Assembly (NCBI GenBank): GCA_030066795.1
Contig: JASJAW010000001.1
Coordinates: 186,001-250,000, forward strand
Source of the DNA: Dinoroseobacter sp.
Lineage (GTDB): Bacteria; Pseudomonadota; Alphaproteobacteria; Rhodobacterales; Rhodobacteraceae
Direction: 5' to 3'
Length of the DNA stretch: 64,000 nt
Shown here: positions 1-9,445 of the stretch, piece by piece
Numbering within the stretch: position 1 is the first letter of the stretch
How the letters are laid out: every line of letters starts with the position of its first letter
Program-made: the position numbers and the translations under genes
Notes under the pieces: generated by a model
What the model was told of the DNA's origin: nothing
Databases searched by the model: none
What the model saw: only the letters and a program-made list of their open reading frames with translations

Positions 1-132
1 CTCTATTTCATTGGTGAGATCGTTGATGTCACCGGATGGCTCGGAGGCTATAATTTCCAATGGGCATGGTCCTCCGGCTGGGCTGCAGGAAACGCGATTA
101 CAGAACGGCTTGAGACTATGTCTCAAGCTTAG
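1..132 (+). CDS. C-terminal end of an HI0933-like FAD-dependent oxidoreductase (partial)
   Basis: The first frame of the window reads as 43 residues ending at a TAG at 130-132, with no start inside the window. The tail contains GEIVDVTGWLGGYNFQWAWS followed by SGWAAG. This is the conserved C-terminal FAD-binding end of the HI0933/BaiN-like flavoprotein group (TIGR00275/TIGR03862 type). In those enzymes the Gly-rich GGYN-W-W-SG stretch closes the Rossmann FAD site. Only the last segment is visible, so substrate and domain order upstream cannot be judged. The gene lies 95 bp upstream of cobS on the same strand. Confidence 0.75.
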   Translation, partial: LYFIGEIVDVTGWLGGYNFQWAWSSGWAAGNAITERLETMSQA

Positions 133-227
133 GAAAAACACCGCGCTAGGGCCTTTCCCTCCCGGCGCTAGGCTATATGTTGCAGCGACATGTCGGGCGC
201 GTCCCGACTCGGAGCTTGGGGAACAAA

Positions 228-1211
228 ATGGCGGACGGCGGCTTGGATATCGGCAAACCCACTGAAGAGATTTCGGTCTATGAATCCTTCGGGATTGATA
301 TCGAGATGAAGATAAAGGGATTTGCCGAGCGGACCGACCGCGTGCCGGAGGTGGATCCTACCTACAAGTTCGACCCAGACACAACGCTCGCGATCCTCGC
401 GGGTTTTGCGCATAACCGCCGGGTAATGGTGCAAGGCTACCATGGAACCGGCAAGTCGACCCATATCGAACAAGTGGCTGCTCGGCTCAACTGGCCGTGC
501 GTTCGCGTGAACCTCGACAGTCACATCTCGCGGATCGACCTGATCGGTAAGGACGCGATCAAATTGCGCGACGGTAAGCAGGTCACGGAATTCCACGAAG
601 GCATCCTTCCTTGGGCGCTGCGTAACCCGGTCGCGATCGTGTTTGATGAATACGACGCCGGCCGCGCGGACGTGATGTTTGTCATCCAACGCGTGCTGGA
701 ACATGACGGGAAGCTGACGCTGCTCGATCAGAACGAGATCATCACACCAAACCCGAACTTCCGGCTGTTTGCCACTGCCAACACAGTGGGTCTTGGTGAT
801 ACAACGGGCCTCTATCACGGCGTCCAGCAGATCAACCAGGCGCAGATGGACCGGTGGTCTCTTGTCTCGACACTGAACTACCTCAGCCATGATGCGGAGT
901 CGGCGATCGTTCTGGCAAAATCGCCCCACTACAACACGGAGAAGGGCCGTCAGACCATTGGTCAGATGGTAACGGTGGCGGAACTCACCCGGACCGCGTT
1001 CATGAATGGCGACCTGTCGACGGTGATGAGCCCGCGGACGGTGATTACCTGGGCGCAGAACGCCGAGATTTTCCGCAATGTGGGCTATGCGTTCCGGCTG
1101 ACGTTCCTCAATAAGTGTGACGAGCTCGAGCGGGAAACCGTGGCCGAATTCTATCAGCGTTGTTTTGATGAAGAGCTGCCTGAAAGCGCTGTGTCGAACG
1201 CAATCAGCTGA
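228..1211 (+). CDS. cobS: Aerobic cobaltochelatase subunit CobS
   Basis: 327 aa, close to the usual CobS length. CobS is the AAA+ subunit of the ATP-dependent CobNST cobaltochelatase, which inserts cobalt into hydrogenobyrinic acid a,c-diamide in aerobic cobalamin synthesis. Visible are the Walker [10 protein letters not shown] (about residues 76-84), Walker [11 protein letters not shown] (about 138-147) and the sensor-type FATANT segment after it. I chose the ATG at 228, giving MADGGLD, because a GGAGCTTGGGG Shine-Dalgarno-like stretch precedes it. An in-frame start at 177 would add an atypical 17-residue tail. cobT follows after one intervening gene, so the pair very likely works together. 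cobN is not in the window. Confidence 0.96.
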   Translation: MADGGLDIGKPTEEISVYESFGIDIEMKIKGFAERTDRVPEVDPTYKFDPDTTLAILAGFAHNRRVMVQGYHGTGKSTHIEQVAARLNWPCVRVNLDSHISRIDLIGKDAIKLRDGKQVTEFHEGILPWALRNPVAIVFDEYDAGRADVMFVIQRVLEHDGKLTLLDQNEIITPNPNFRLFATANTVGLGDTTGLYHGVQQINQAQMDRWSLVSTLNYLSHDAESAIVLAKSPHYNTEKGRQTIGQMVTVAELTRTAFMNGDLSTVMSPRTVITWAQNAEIFRNVGYAFRLTFLNKCDELERETVAEFYQRCFDEELPESAVSNAIS

Positions 1212-1225
1212 GGTTGGTGCGGGCC

Positions 1226-1930
1226 ATGTCCGCTATTCGTATAGCCAGCTACAATATTCGTGCCGGGCTTGGTGTAGATCTGCGGAGGGACTCTGCGCGT
1301 ACTCTGCGCGCTATCGCGGCGCTGGACGCAAGCATAGTCGCGCTACAGGAAGCGGATTTCAGATTGGGAACGCGCCCCTCTGCGCTGCCTGTCTCTAGGA
1401 TCAAAGGAAAAACGGGTCTCATTCCGCTTCCGCTTGATGTGCATCCTGAAAGCCTCGGTTGGCATGGCAATGCGATACTGCTGCGCCCCGACATTCGGAC
1501 CGTAGACCGGCATTTGATGACCCTACCCGGGCTCGAGCCCCGCGGCGCCATCATCTCGGACCATGTCGTGCCCGGTGTAGGGCCGCTGCGATTGATTGCG
1601 GTTCATCTAGGACTCTTGCGCAGTTCGCGCCGCCGGCAGCTCTCTGCGATCAAACGTCGGCTGACCCAGCTGGCGCCGCGGCCAACGCTCTGGATGGGGG
1701 ACTTTAACGAGCGCTCAGAAAGGGTCGGGTTGGGGCGGCTCTTGCCACAATATAAGGTGGTAACACCCGGTCCAAGTTATCCCGTCCGCAATCCGGTTTG
1801 GGCGTTGGACCGCATCGCGCATTGTGACCAGCTGCGCGTGTCTGACTGGGGCGTGGCAGAGCCACCTGACGGCGATAGTCATGCTTCAGATCATCGACCG
1901 ATCCTGGCACGGCTTTCAAACGCGCCTTAG
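1226..1930 (+). CDS. Endonuclease/exonuclease/phosphatase-fold protein
   Basis: 234 aa EEP-fold (DNase I-like) protein. Family motifs are in order: RIASYNIRAG at the N-terminus, ALQEADFR with the metal-binding Glu (about residue 42), VHLGL in the middle, WMGDFNERS (Asp/Asn catalytic pair) and a C-terminal SHASDHRPI with the catalytic His. This supports a Mg-dependent phosphodiesterase or phosphatase; the substrate (DNA, sphingomyelin, inositol phosphate) cannot be told. No signal peptide is visible. The gene sits between cobS (14 bp upstream) and cobT (86 bp downstream), so it is probably transcribed with them, although no role in cobalamin synthesis is known for this family. The ATG at 1226 is preferred over an in-frame TTG at 1214. 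Confidence 0.88.
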   Translation: MSAIRIASYNIRAGLGVDLRRDSARTLRAIAALDASIVALQEADFRLGTRPSALPVSRIKGKTGLIPLPLDVHPESLGWHGNAILLRPDIRTVDRHLMTLPGLEPRGAIISDHVVPGVGPLRLIAVHLGLLRSSRRRQLSAIKRRLTQLAPRPTLWMGDFNERSERVGLGRLLPQYKVVTPGPSYPVRNPVWALDRIAHCDQLRVSDWGVAEPPDGDSHASDHRPILARLSNAP

Positions 1931-2016
1931 CGCGCGCCTCTGGTCATTCCTGTTCCCGGGCCTCATAAACACCATATATTTCCAAGGCGCCGATTGCGCC
2001 CCAAGGACTGCGCAAG

Positions 2017-3891
2017 ATGAAGAAACCCGACAACCCGGTCGAACCTTTCAAGAAAGCTCTGGCCGAAGCTACGCGCGTGCTCGCGGATGACCCGGAGATG
2101 TCGGTGACCTACTCTGTGGACCCTCCGGGCATGTCCTCGGATACTATACGGCTCCCTCAGATCAGCCGACGTATGACTCGTAACGAGATATTGCTGGCGC
2201 GGGGCACTGCCGATGCCTACGCTATGCGCCGGAAATATCATAGCCAGTCCACGCACATAAAATACGAGCCTTCCGGCCAGATGGCCCGGGACCTGTATGA
2301 GGCAATGGAAACAGCACGTTGCGAGGCCATAGGTGCGCGAGCGATGCCTGGCACTGCCGGCAATATCGATGCGAAGATCAACGCGGAAGCGGAACGGCGT
2401 GGGTACGAGCAAATCACGCAGGCGTCCGACGCGCCGTTGGCGATTGCGGCTGGCTATCTTATTCGTCAACTTGCGACTGGACGGGATTTACCGGACGGCG
2501 CTCAGAACGTTCTGGATCTCTGGCGGGACCATATCGAGGACCAGGCCGGTGATACGCTAAAAGACCTGCAAAGAGACCTGTCCGATCAGGCTGCTTTTGC
2601 CAAGCTCGCGCGTCAGATAATCGATGACCTCGGTTACGGCGATCAGCTGGGCGACGACCCGGATGATATGGACGACGAGTCCGAGGAGGACAGCGAACAG
2701 GACGAAGATCAGGAAGAAGCCAGCGACGAAGGTAACGAAGGCGACGAGCAATCAGAACAAGGCGAGGCCGCACCTGATCCATCTGATACGCAGGAGATGG
2801 ATCCGAGCCAGGCCGAGGTGTCCATGGATGACTTGTCGGATATGGAGCTATCGGACGAGGCGGACTTGCCGGAAGGTGAGGCTCCGCTGGAGCCTCCCCC
2901 ACCGCCGCCCCATTCGGAAGCCGATCCCAATTACATTGTCTTCGAAACCGATTTCGATGAAGAGATAAAAGCCGAAGATCTTGCCGAACCAGCCGAGCTT
3001 GAGCGCTTGCGTGCGTATCTCGACCAGCAGCTTGAGCCCCTGAAAGGGGCAGTGTCGCGTCTGGCCAATAAGTTGCAGAGACGCTTGCAAGCACAACAGA
3101 ACCGCAGTTGGAAGTTTGACATGGAGGAGGGGATCCTTGATGTCGGCAGGCTGGCGCGTGTCGTGGCCAACCCAACCACGCCGCTTAGCTTCAAGGTCGA
3201 ACAAGACACCGAGTTCCGCGACACAGTTGTCACGCTTCTGCTCGACAATTCCGGGTCGATGCGCGGGCGGCCGATTTCTATTGCGGCTATCTGCGCGGAC
3301 GTACTCGCGCGCACCCTGGAGCGCTGTCAGGTTAAGGTGGAAATCCTCGGCTTCACCACCCGTGCCTGGAAAGGTGGGCAGAGCCGGGAACGCTGGTTGG
3401 CTGAAGGACGCCCACAACAGCCGGGACGTCTGAACGACTTGCGCCACATCATCTACAAGCAGGCCGATAGCCCGATGCGCCGCACGCGGGATAATCTGGG
3501 CTTGATGATGAAAGAAGGCCTGTTGAAGGAAAACATCGACGGAGAAGCGCTGGAATGGGCACACCGCCGGATGCTGGCGCGGCCGGAGGCTCGCAAGATT
3601 CTGATGGTGATTTCGGATGGTGCGCCGGTTGACGATTCCACGTTGTCGGTGAACCCGGCCAACTACCTCGAAAAGCACCTGCGCGATGTGATCGAGATGG
3701 TCGAAAAGCGTCGCGCTGTGGAGTTGATCGCCATCGGAATCGGCCATGATGTGACCCGCTATTATCAGCGCGCGGTGACGATCACGGACGTTGAACAGCT
3801 TGCCGGTGCGATGACTGAACAACTCGCAGCTCTGTTTGACAGCGACGCGCGTGCCCGGGCGCGGATCATGGGAATCAACAAGGCGCGTTAA
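2017..3891 (+). CDS. cobT: Aerobic cobaltochelatase subunit CobT
   Basis: 624 aa. CobT pairs with CobS as the chaperone-like AAA+/VWA module of cobaltochelatase. The N-terminal third is the CobT-specific domain. Residues of about 210-310 form a strongly acidic linker rich in Asp, Glu, Ser and Gln, including a short run of prolines near 295. The C-terminal third is a von Willebrand A domain with the MIDAS motif [10 protein letters not shown] (about 408-417) and the later [11 protein letters not shown] Thr/Asp site. An AAGGA-like ribosome binding site precedes the ATG at 2017. The stop overlaps the start of the next gene as TAATG, suggesting translational coupling to the aminopeptidase. Confidence 0.96.
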   Translation: MKKPDNPVEPFKKALAEATRVLADDPEMSVTYSVDPPGMSSDTIRLPQISRRMTRNEILLARGTADAYAMRRKYHSQSTHIKYEPSGQMARDLYEAMETARCEAIGARAMPGTAGNIDAKINAEAERRGYEQITQASDAPLAIAAGYLIRQLATGRDLPDGAQNVLDLWRDHIEDQAGDTLKDLQRDLSDQAAFAKLARQIIDDLGYGDQLGDDPDDMDDESEEDSEQDEDQEEASDEGNEGDEQSEQGEAAPDPSDTQEMDPSQAEVSMDDLSDMELSDEADLPEGEAPLEPPPPPPHSEADPNYIVFETDFDEEIKAEDLAEPAELERLRAYLDQQLEPLKGAVSRLANKLQRRLQAQQNRSWKFDMEEGILDVGRLARVVANPTTPLSFKVEQDTEFRDTVVTLLLDNSGSMRGRPISIAAICADVLARTLERCQVKVEILGFTTRAWKGGQSRERWLAEGRPQQPGRLNDLRHIIYKQADSPMRRTRDNLGLMMKEGLLKENIDGEALEWAHRRMLARPEARKILMVISDGAPVDDSTLSVNPANYLEKHLRDVIEMVEKRRAVELIAIGIGHDVTRYYQRAVTITDVEQLAGAMTEQLAALFDSDARARARIMGINKAR

Positions 3892-5693
3892 TGTTCCAGA
3901 GCTTCGAGGTCAGAACACGCCCGCAGGACGGCCCGCCCCGACTGGCGGCTTTGCGCGAGACGATGGCCGCAGAAGGTGTGGATGGGTATCTGGTCCCGCG
4001 CGCCGACATGCATCAGGGCGAGTATGTCTCCGCCCATGACGATCGACTTGCATGGTTGACTGGCTTTACCGGCTCGGCGGGCTTCGCCGCGATTCTTCCC
4101 AACATTGCTGGGGTTTTCGTGGATGGCCGTTATCGCCTGCAGGTACGTGCGCAAACGGATCAGGAGGTGTTTACACCCGTCGACTGGCCCGAGACAAAGC
4201 TCGCTGATTGGCTGAAGCAGCACGCGCCGTCTGGCGCGGTTATCGGGTTCGACCCCTGGCTGCATACCGTGCGGGAGGTCGAAGACCTGTCGGCCAAGCT
4301 CGCGTCAAGCGGGCGCGAACTGAAATCCTGCCCCAACCTCGTAGACAGGATCTGGGCAGACCAGCCTGCGCCGCCGGTGGGCAAGGTTTACTGTCAGTTG
4401 CCTGAATATGCTGGGGAAAGCCGGGCCGAGAAGCGGCCGCGTATTGCAGCAGACTTGGCCAAAGCGGGTCACGGAGCAGCCGTGTTGACCTTGCCAGACA
4501 GCATTTCGTGGCTGCTCAATATACGTGGTGCGGACATTCCGCGTATCCCGATTGTACAATCCCTTGCGATCCTGTTCGACGATGGGCGCGTCGACCTGTT
4601 TCTGGATCCCGCAAAAGTAGAGGGTGAAGATCTCGCTTTGGGAGACGGGGTGGCGGTCAAGCCGCCGGAGGGTTTTGTGCCTGCGCTCGAGGCTTTGAGC
4701 GGGACCGTGAGGGTTGATCGCGATAGCGCGCCGCAAGCGGTTGTGGATCATCTGGCGAAGGGCTCAGCGGAGGCGGTTTTCGAGCGCGACCCGTGTATCC
4801 TGCCCAAAGCCTGCAAGAACGCAGCGGAAATCGCTGGCACGCGCGAGGCGCATCTGCGCGACGGTGCGGCAATGGTCGAATTTCTGAGCTGGCTTGATGC
4901 ACAGAACGCCGCGGACCTGACCGAGATTGACGTGGCCACCGCCTTGGAAGGTTTCCGGCAAGCGACCGGCGCGCTTCGGGATATCTCGTTTGAAACCATC
5001 TGCGGCACTGGTCCGAACGGCGCGATTGTGCATTACCGGGTGACCGAGGAAACCAACCGGCGTATCACTCCGGGAGATCTGCTTTTGGTCGACAGTGGTG
5101 GCCAGTATGTAGACGGGACGACCGATATCACCCGGACGATGGCAACCGGCACTCCGCCGCCGGGCGCAGTTGCGGCTTTTACCCGTGTACTTAAGGGGAT
5201 GATCGCGGTCAGCCGAGCGCGTTGGCCGCGCGGACTGGCAGGTCGGGACCTTGACGCGCTGGCACGCGCCCCGCTGTGGCGGGCCGGGCAAGATTACGAC
5301 CACGGCACCGGACACGGGGTCGGAGTCTTCCTGAGCGTGCATGAGGGGCCGCAGCGGTTAAGCCGTGTGTCCGAGACGCCGCTTCTGCCCGGAATGATCT
5401 TGTCCAATGAGCCGGGCTATTACCGCGAAGGGGCGTTTGGTATCCGGATCGAGAACCTTGTTGTCGTGCAGGAAGCCAGCACTCCCGAAGATGGAGATCC
5501 GACGCGGCAGATGCTTGGCTTCGAAACGCTGACGTTTGTGCCGATAGATCTTCGCCTTGTCGAAGTTGCCGATCTCAGTCCCGGAGAGCGCGATTGGCTC
5601 AACGGGTATCATGCGCTTGTGGCCGAAGGAATCGGGCCCCGTGTCTCCGATAGCGCGCGAGACTGGCTAATCCGGGCCACACGCGCTATCTAA
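3891..5693 (+). CDS. Aminopeptidase P family (M24B) Xaa-Pro aminopeptidase
   Basis: 600 aa, the long three-domain form of aminopeptidase P, which removes an N-terminal residue preceding proline. Two creatinase-like N-terminal domains span about residues 10-310; the pita-bread M24 catalytic domain follows. The five metal ligands are visible: LLVDSGGQY and GTTDITRTM (two Asp), the His in GHGVGVFLSVHEGPQ, and the two Glu in SNEPGYYREG and IRIENLVV. No signal peptide, so cytosolic. The ATG shares one base with the cobT stop (TAATG). The family has no known link to cobalamin synthesis; the overlap is probably only operon packing. Confidence 0.93.
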   Translation: MFQSFEVRTRPQDGPPRLAALRETMAAEGVDGYLVPRADMHQGEYVSAHDDRLAWLTGFTGSAGFAAILPNIAGVFVDGRYRLQVRAQTDQEVFTPVDWPETKLADWLKQHAPSGAVIGFDPWLHTVREVEDLSAKLASSGRELKSCPNLVDRIWADQPAPPVGKVYCQLPEYAGESRAEKRPRIAADLAKAGHGAAVLTLPDSISWLLNIRGADIPRIPIVQSLAILFDDGRVDLFLDPAKVEGEDLALGDGVAVKPPEGFVPALEALSGTVRVDRDSAPQAVVDHLAKGSAEAVFERDPCILPKACKNAAEIAGTREAHLRDGAAMVEFLSWLDAQNAADLTEIDVATALEGFRQATGALRDISFETICGTGPNGAIVHYRVTEETNRRITPGDLLLVDSGGQYVDGTTDITRTMATGTPPPGAVAAFTRVLKGMIAVSRARWPRGLAGRDLDALARAPLWRAGQDYDHGTGHGVGVFLSVHEGPQRLSRVSETPLLPGMILSNEPGYYREGAFGIRIENLVVVQEASTPEDGDPTRQMLGFETLTFVPIDLRLVEVADLSPGERDWLNGYHALVAEGIGPRVSDSARDWLIRATRAI

Positions 5694-5778
5694 GCGGTCC
5701 GGAGGAGGCGCGAGCTGTCACAGGCTTGTCATGGTTTGCGCTCTATCAAGAAAAAAACAAGTGAACAGAGGGTGCAGC

Positions 5779-6120
5779 ATGGGTGATCATATCAGGATTC
5801 ATAAAGCCGACGGTGTCTGGGTTATCCGGGCAGGTGGCGCAGTCATTGGCGAGACCCGAGATGCGCTGGAGTTAGTAGAAGGCGAGATGACGCCGGTCAT
5901 ATATTTCCCGCGAGCGGATATCGGCATGGCGTTCTTGGAGCGCACGGATACGGTTTCGCACTGCCCTCACAAAGGCGATGCGACCTATTTCTCAATTCAT
6001 GCCAAGAGCGGTGAGATCAAGGATGCTGGCTGGTCCTATGAAAGCCCCAAGGACGCGGTGGCGCGCATTCGCGACCACATTGCCTTCTACCCTCACAAGG
6101 TGACGGTGGAACAGCTGTAA
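5779..6120 (+). CDS. DUF427 domain-containing protein
   Basis: 113 aa, a single DUF427 domain. Typical elements are VWVIRAGGAVIGET near the N-terminus, the YFPRADI segment, the HCPHKGDATYF motif (about residues 62-72) and AFYPHKV near the end. The family has a small beta-barrel fold and no settled biochemical role. I chose the ATG at 5779 (MGDHIRIHK) over an upstream ATG at 5731 because the extra 16 residues are atypical and an AGAGGGTG stretch lies just before 5779. It faces the yceI-like gene tail to tail with only 3 bp between stops. Confidence 0.9.
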   Translation: MGDHIRIHKADGVWVIRAGGAVIGETRDALELVEGEMTPVIYFPRADIGMAFLERTDTVSHCPHKGDATYFSIHAKSGEIKDAGWSYESPKDAVARIRDHIAFYPHKVTVEQL

Positions 6121-6123
6121 CAG

Positions 6124-6699
6124 CTACTCCACAAGGCGGATCGTAGCACGGATACGCAAGTCTACCGGGTCTGAGACGAGATCGGGAAAGCCGGAAGCGC
6201 CGAACGCGCTACGGCTCAGGCGACCTTCGAGGATGATCACAAGCTCGCTTAAGTCTTCCGGGGCGCGGTCTGGAAGTCGAAAAAAACGGGCGTTGAGCGT
6301 CACCGGCAAGGTTTGTCCACGGACCGTGAGTTGTCCGGTCATCCGGGCGCCTGCGCCATCGGCCGTGACGCGGTCTGACATAAACTGGATGGTTGGAAAC
6401 CGGGCTGCGTCCAATACGGAAGTCCCTTTGAGCGCGCTCTCTGCCAAGGGCAAAACCGTCCGAGCACGGCTCGCGTCCAGTGTGACGGAGATACGCGTGC
6501 GCTCCAGTTGGGCAAAATCGATACTGAGGGCGGCGCTTTGCAAGGGCATAGTGCCGGAGGTTTCTACCCCACCCAAGGTGTAGCGAAAGCCGATCTCTGT
6601 CTCTTCAGCGTCGAGCATGTAAGCGCGTGGCGCCGCCGAGAGATATGCTGGCAGCGTTATCAGAAGCAGCAGTACCAAAGGTCTCAGATAGATCATCAT
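6124..6699 (-). CDS. YceI family secreted lipid-binding-like protein
   Basis: 191 aa. A hydrophobic leader (LRPLVLLLLITLPAYLSA) is a signal peptide with cleavage after SAA, giving a periplasmic protein. The mature part has the YceI lipocalin-like pattern: YMLDAEETEIGFRYTLGG at the start, RFPTIQFMSD in the middle, GQLTVRGQTLPVTLNARF, then the C-terminal SRSAFGASGFPDLVSDPVDLRI. Family members bind isoprenoid or other lipid ligands. The start is one of two adjacent ATG codons at 6699/6696. It lies 35 bp downstream of the ImuA-like gene on the same strand and may share its transcript. Confidence 0.88.
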   Translation of the reverse strand: MMIYLRPLVLLLLITLPAYLSAAPRAYMLDAEETEIGFRYTLGGVETSGTMPLQSAALSIDFAQLERTRISVTLDASRARTVLPLAESALKGTSVLDAARFPTIQFMSDRVTADGAGARMTGQLTVRGQTLPVTLNARFFRLPDRAPEDLSELVIILEGRLSRSAFGASGFPDLVSDPVDLRIRATIRLVE

Positions 6700-6734
6700 A
6701 CGCCCTAGGTAGGGGCTGTCGGGCGTCGCGCCAA

Positions 6735-7406
6735 TCACGAAGGGTGGAGCAGCCTTTCAGCCACAGGTTCAGCGTCGGCCGACCAGCCGCTTTGCCCGTG
6801 TTGAAGACGCCACGTTGCCTGCGGCGCGGCCCGGTCACGTTGCCGTGTCAGATGCCACGCACTTTGGTCTTGGCTATGGTCAGGGTTGAAATTCCAGCGA
6901 GTTTCGACGCCAGGGGCACCGCCTGCTCCGGGTGTCAGGAGCAGGCCAATAGGTGGCTGCGCAGCGCGCGCCGCTCCGGTCTCGGCCGCCAGATGCAGAC
7001 GGCGCACAGGAGTAAGGGCAGGGGGGCTGGGCAGGTCCGTGATCACGATCGGCACAGCCCCGCTGCGCAAGGCCTCTTCCATGCACCAAAGCAGGTCTTC
7101 CGCCCGCGCCGGGGAAACACGCAGCACCCGGGCCGGGTCGATCACGTCCGCAAAACCTTCGGGATGCAATTGGTCGGGCTGCCATGCCGGAGCAATCCAC
7201 AGGACCGGTCCTTTTGTCTGTGCTGCACAGAGCAGCGCCAGCCGCCGTCGCGCGGCCCCGGTCAGTTCATGGACGCGGGCCAGTGAAAGTGCCATTTCAG
7301 GCAGCGGAACACATGTCGGCCGCGCCGGGCGATGGAACGATCCGGCAGTCAGTCCGGCCTTGGTGAGAGTACGAGTCGCCATAGCGCAATCATGGCATGT
7401 TGCCAT
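6735..7406 (-). CDS. ImuA-like protein (RecA/SulA-related) without ImuB partner
   Basis: 223 aa from the ATG at 7406, or 215 aa from the ATG at 7382. The core [20 protein letters not shown], followed by [28 protein letters not shown] and [14 protein letters not shown], matches the ImuA family, a RecA-like accessory factor of DnaE2/ImuB translesion synthesis. No P-loop is obvious, as is usual for this short alphaproteobacterial form. In most genomes imuA is followed by imuB and dnaE2; here the downstream gene is yceI and the upstream gene an EamA transporter, so this copy stands alone. I searched upstream for the alphaproteobacterial LexA box (GTTC-N7-GTTC) and did not find an intact one. Family call is likely; function in SOS mutagenesis is inferred. 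Confidence 0.72.
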   Translation of the reverse strand: MATCHDCAMATRTLTKAGLTAGSFHRPARPTCVPLPEMALSLARVHELTGAARRRLALLCAAQTKGPVLWIAPAWQPDQLHPEGFADVIDPARVLRVSPARAEDLLWCMEEALRSGAVPIVITDLPSPPALTPVRRLHLAAETGAARAAQPPIGLLLTPGAGGAPGVETRWNFNPDHSQDQSAWHLTRQRDRAAPQATWRLQHGQSGWSADAEPVAERLLHPS

Positions 7407-7429
7407 TTTGTTCTCAATCTGTATCTGAA

Positions 7430-8329
7430 CTACAATGTCAGAACGAGGATCAGAACACTGGTCACAAGGATTAGAACGCCCAATACCTCGCGCTTGGTCG
7501 TTCTCTCCCTGAACAGAAAGGTTGAGGCGAGGAAGGAAAACACGAGTTCGATCTGTCCGAGCGCCTTTACATAAGCCGCGTTCTGCAGCGTGAAGGCGGT
7601 GAACCATCCCAGACTGCCCAGCATCGACGTCAGGCCGACAAGTGCCGAGACGCGCCACGATGCCAGCACGCGCCCAATCTCTTCGGGTTCGCGCAGATGC
7701 AGCCAGATCGCCATTGCTGCGCTCTGAAGGGCAGTCACGCACATCAGCGTGACGGACGCGCGCAAAAAAGGGTCCGTGCTCGCCAACTCAAGCGAGGCGG
7801 CCCGATAGCCAATCGCGGACACACCAAACAGCGCGCCAGACGCAATCCCCAGAGCGGCGCCCTTGTTCAGCAACCGCCGCCAGTCACCACTGGCATCGGG
7901 CGGGTCCGACAGGATCACCACACCCACAAATCCAACCGCGATCGCGATGCCAGCTCCAAGGCTGATTGCCTCGCCAAGGAGCAGGAACCCCATCAGAGCC
8001 GTCAGCATGACCTCGGTTTTCTTGAAGGTGATCCCGATCGCGAACGCGCGTTCGGTGAAAAGTGCAACCACGCACATAGTCGCCAGTATCTGGGCCAGCC
8101 CTCCGACGGTCGCATAGCTCCAGAACCTCAACGAAAGCCCTGGTATATCCGACGAAGTCGCGCTCGCGTAGCCAAGGGCGATAATGGCTACGAGGGGCGC
8201 AGAGTAAAGAAACCGCGAGAAGGTCGCGCCGCCGGTGGACAGGGTCGTCACCTTCAGCTGCCGCTGCAGCATGAAGCGCAAGTTTTGCGCAAAGGCGGCA
8301 AAGATTGTAACCGGAATCCACAAAGGCAT
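7430..8329 (-). CDS. EamA/DMT-superfamily transporter
   Basis: 299 aa integral membrane protein with about ten hydrophobic segments arranged as two EamA repeats (residues about 5-140 and 155-298). It starts [20 protein letters not shown], has the inter-repeat [20 protein letters not shown] segment typical of DMT carriers, and ends in a run of Leu/Val. Substrate is unknown. Its stop is 23 bp upstream of the ImuA-like start on the same strand. It is divergent from the aldo/keto reductase at 8399, leaving only 69 bp for both promoters. Confidence 0.88.
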   Translation of the reverse strand: MPLWIPVTIFAAFAQNLRFMLQRQLKVTTLSTGGATFSRFLYSAPLVAIIALGYASATSSDIPGLSLRFWSYATVGGLAQILATMCVVALFTERAFAIGITFKKTEVMLTALMGFLLLGEAISLGAGIAIAVGFVGVVILSDPPDASGDWRRLLNKGAALGIASGALFGVSAIGYRAASLELASTDPFLRASVTLMCVTALQSAAMAIWLHLREPEEIGRVLASWRVSALVGLTSMLGSLGWFTAFTLQNAAYVKALGQIELVFSFLASTFLFRERTTKREVLGVLILVTSVLILVLTL

Positions 8330-8398
8330 TTTTGGCTTGTCGCAGGCTTGCTCCTGCCCGGCAAGAGCCTAGGATCGCGCCCAAACAGGGAGGCTGAA

Positions 8399-9445
8399 AT
8401 GCAGATAAACACGCTTGGTCGCGGCGGATTGCGCGTCACTCCGTTTTGCCTTGGCACCATGACATTTGGGTCCCAAACCGACGAAGCGGATGCGCATGCC
8501 CAGATCGATGCGGCTCTCGCAGCAGGACTGAATTTCGTGGATACGGCCGAGATGTATCCGGTCAACCCGATCCGGGCGGAAACGGTGGGCCGGACCGAGG
8601 AAATCATCGGGGGCTGGAACGCGGCCAACTCCGGGCGACGCGGTGATTACGTTCTGGCAACGAAGGTCTCGGGTGAGGGGCTGAAAGCTGTTCGCGATGG
8701 GGCCCCAATCTCTCGTCAGACGATCGAGGCTGCCGTCGACGCGTCGCTGCGGCGCCTCAAGACCGACTACATCGACCTCTATCAGCTGCATTGGCCCAAT
8801 CGCGGTTCCTATCACTTTCGTCAGAACTGGGGGTACGATCCGAGCCGGCAGAACACAGTTGATACCATAGCGCATATGGAAGAGGTGCTGGAGACCTGCG
8901 ACGCCCTTATCCGCGCTGGTAAGTTGCGCCAGGTTGGCATGTCGAATGAGAGCGCATGGGGCGTCTCGCAATGGGTTCGTATCGCAGAAACTCGCGGCTT
9001 GCCGCGCATCGCTTCGATCCAGAACGAGTACTCACTGCTTTGTCGCCTCTTTGATACAGATCTCGCCGAGGCCAGCCTTAACGAGGATGTTCCTTGTCTG
9101 GCTTTTTCACCGTTAGCAGCCGGGTTGTTGACCGGAAAATACCAGAACGGGGCGGTGCCTGAAGGGTCGCGCAAGTCGTTCGTGGGTGATCTGGGAGGGC
9201 GAGCGACCGATAGGGTGTATCCGGCGGTTGATGCCTATGCGGACATCGCCGGGCGACACGGCGTCGATCTTGTCCATATGTCACTGGCCTTTGCGGCCTC
9301 GCGCCCGTTCATGGGCTCGGTTATCCTCGGGGCCACCACGCTGGCGCAATTGGAGCACATCTTGAGAGGATTGGACCTAAGTCTGAGTGACGATGTGATT
9401 GCCGACATTAATGGGGCACACCGAAAGCACCCGTTGCCTTACTAG
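8399..9445 (+). CDS. Aldo/keto reductase (Tas-like)
   Basis: 348 aa NADPH-dependent oxidoreductase with the (beta/alpha)8 AKR fold. The catalytic tetrad is visible: Asp in NFVDTAEMY, Tyr in the same motif, Lys in VLATKVSG and His in LYQLHWPN. The IQNEYSLL segment and the C-terminal VILGATTLAQLEHIL cofactor loop are also present. Length and the N-terminal LGRGGLRVTPFCLGTMTFG resemble E. coli Tas. A strong GGGAGG site precedes the ATG at 8399. Its 3' end overlaps that of the convergent Nudix gene by 4 bp. Confidence 0.93.
   Translation: MQINTLGRGGLRVTPFCLGTMTFGSQTDEADAHAQIDAALAAGLNFVDTAEMYPVNPIRAETVGRTEEIIGGWNAANSGRRGDYVLATKVSGEGLKAVRDGAPISRQTIEAAVDASLRRLKTDYIDLYQLHWPNRGSYHFRQNWGYDPSRQNTVDTIAHMEEVLETCDALIRAGKLRQVGMSNESAWGVSQWVRIAETRGLPRIASIQNEYSLLCRLFDTDLAEASLNEDVPCLAFSPLAAGLLTGKYQNGAVPEGSRKSFVGDLGGRATDRVYPAVDAYADIAGRHGVDLVHMSLAFAASRPFMGSVILGATTLAQLEHILRGLDLSLSDDVIADINGAHRKHPLPY

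Noticed and set aside
2458-3822. Large minus-strand frames opposite cobT
   Set aside because: High-GC antisense frames of an acidic repeat-rich gene. They have no domain and no start context.
7407-7470. LexA box upstream of the ImuA-like gene
   Set aside because: GTTC/GAAC half-sites occur here but with spacings of 8 or 10 bp instead of 7, and they lie in the coding end of the EamA gene (a repeated Leu-Val stretch).
7697-8398. N-terminal extension of the aldo/keto reductase
   Set aside because: The open frame upstream of 8399 is the antisense of the EamA gene, and the reductase fold starts at MQINTLGRGG behind a strong ribosome site.
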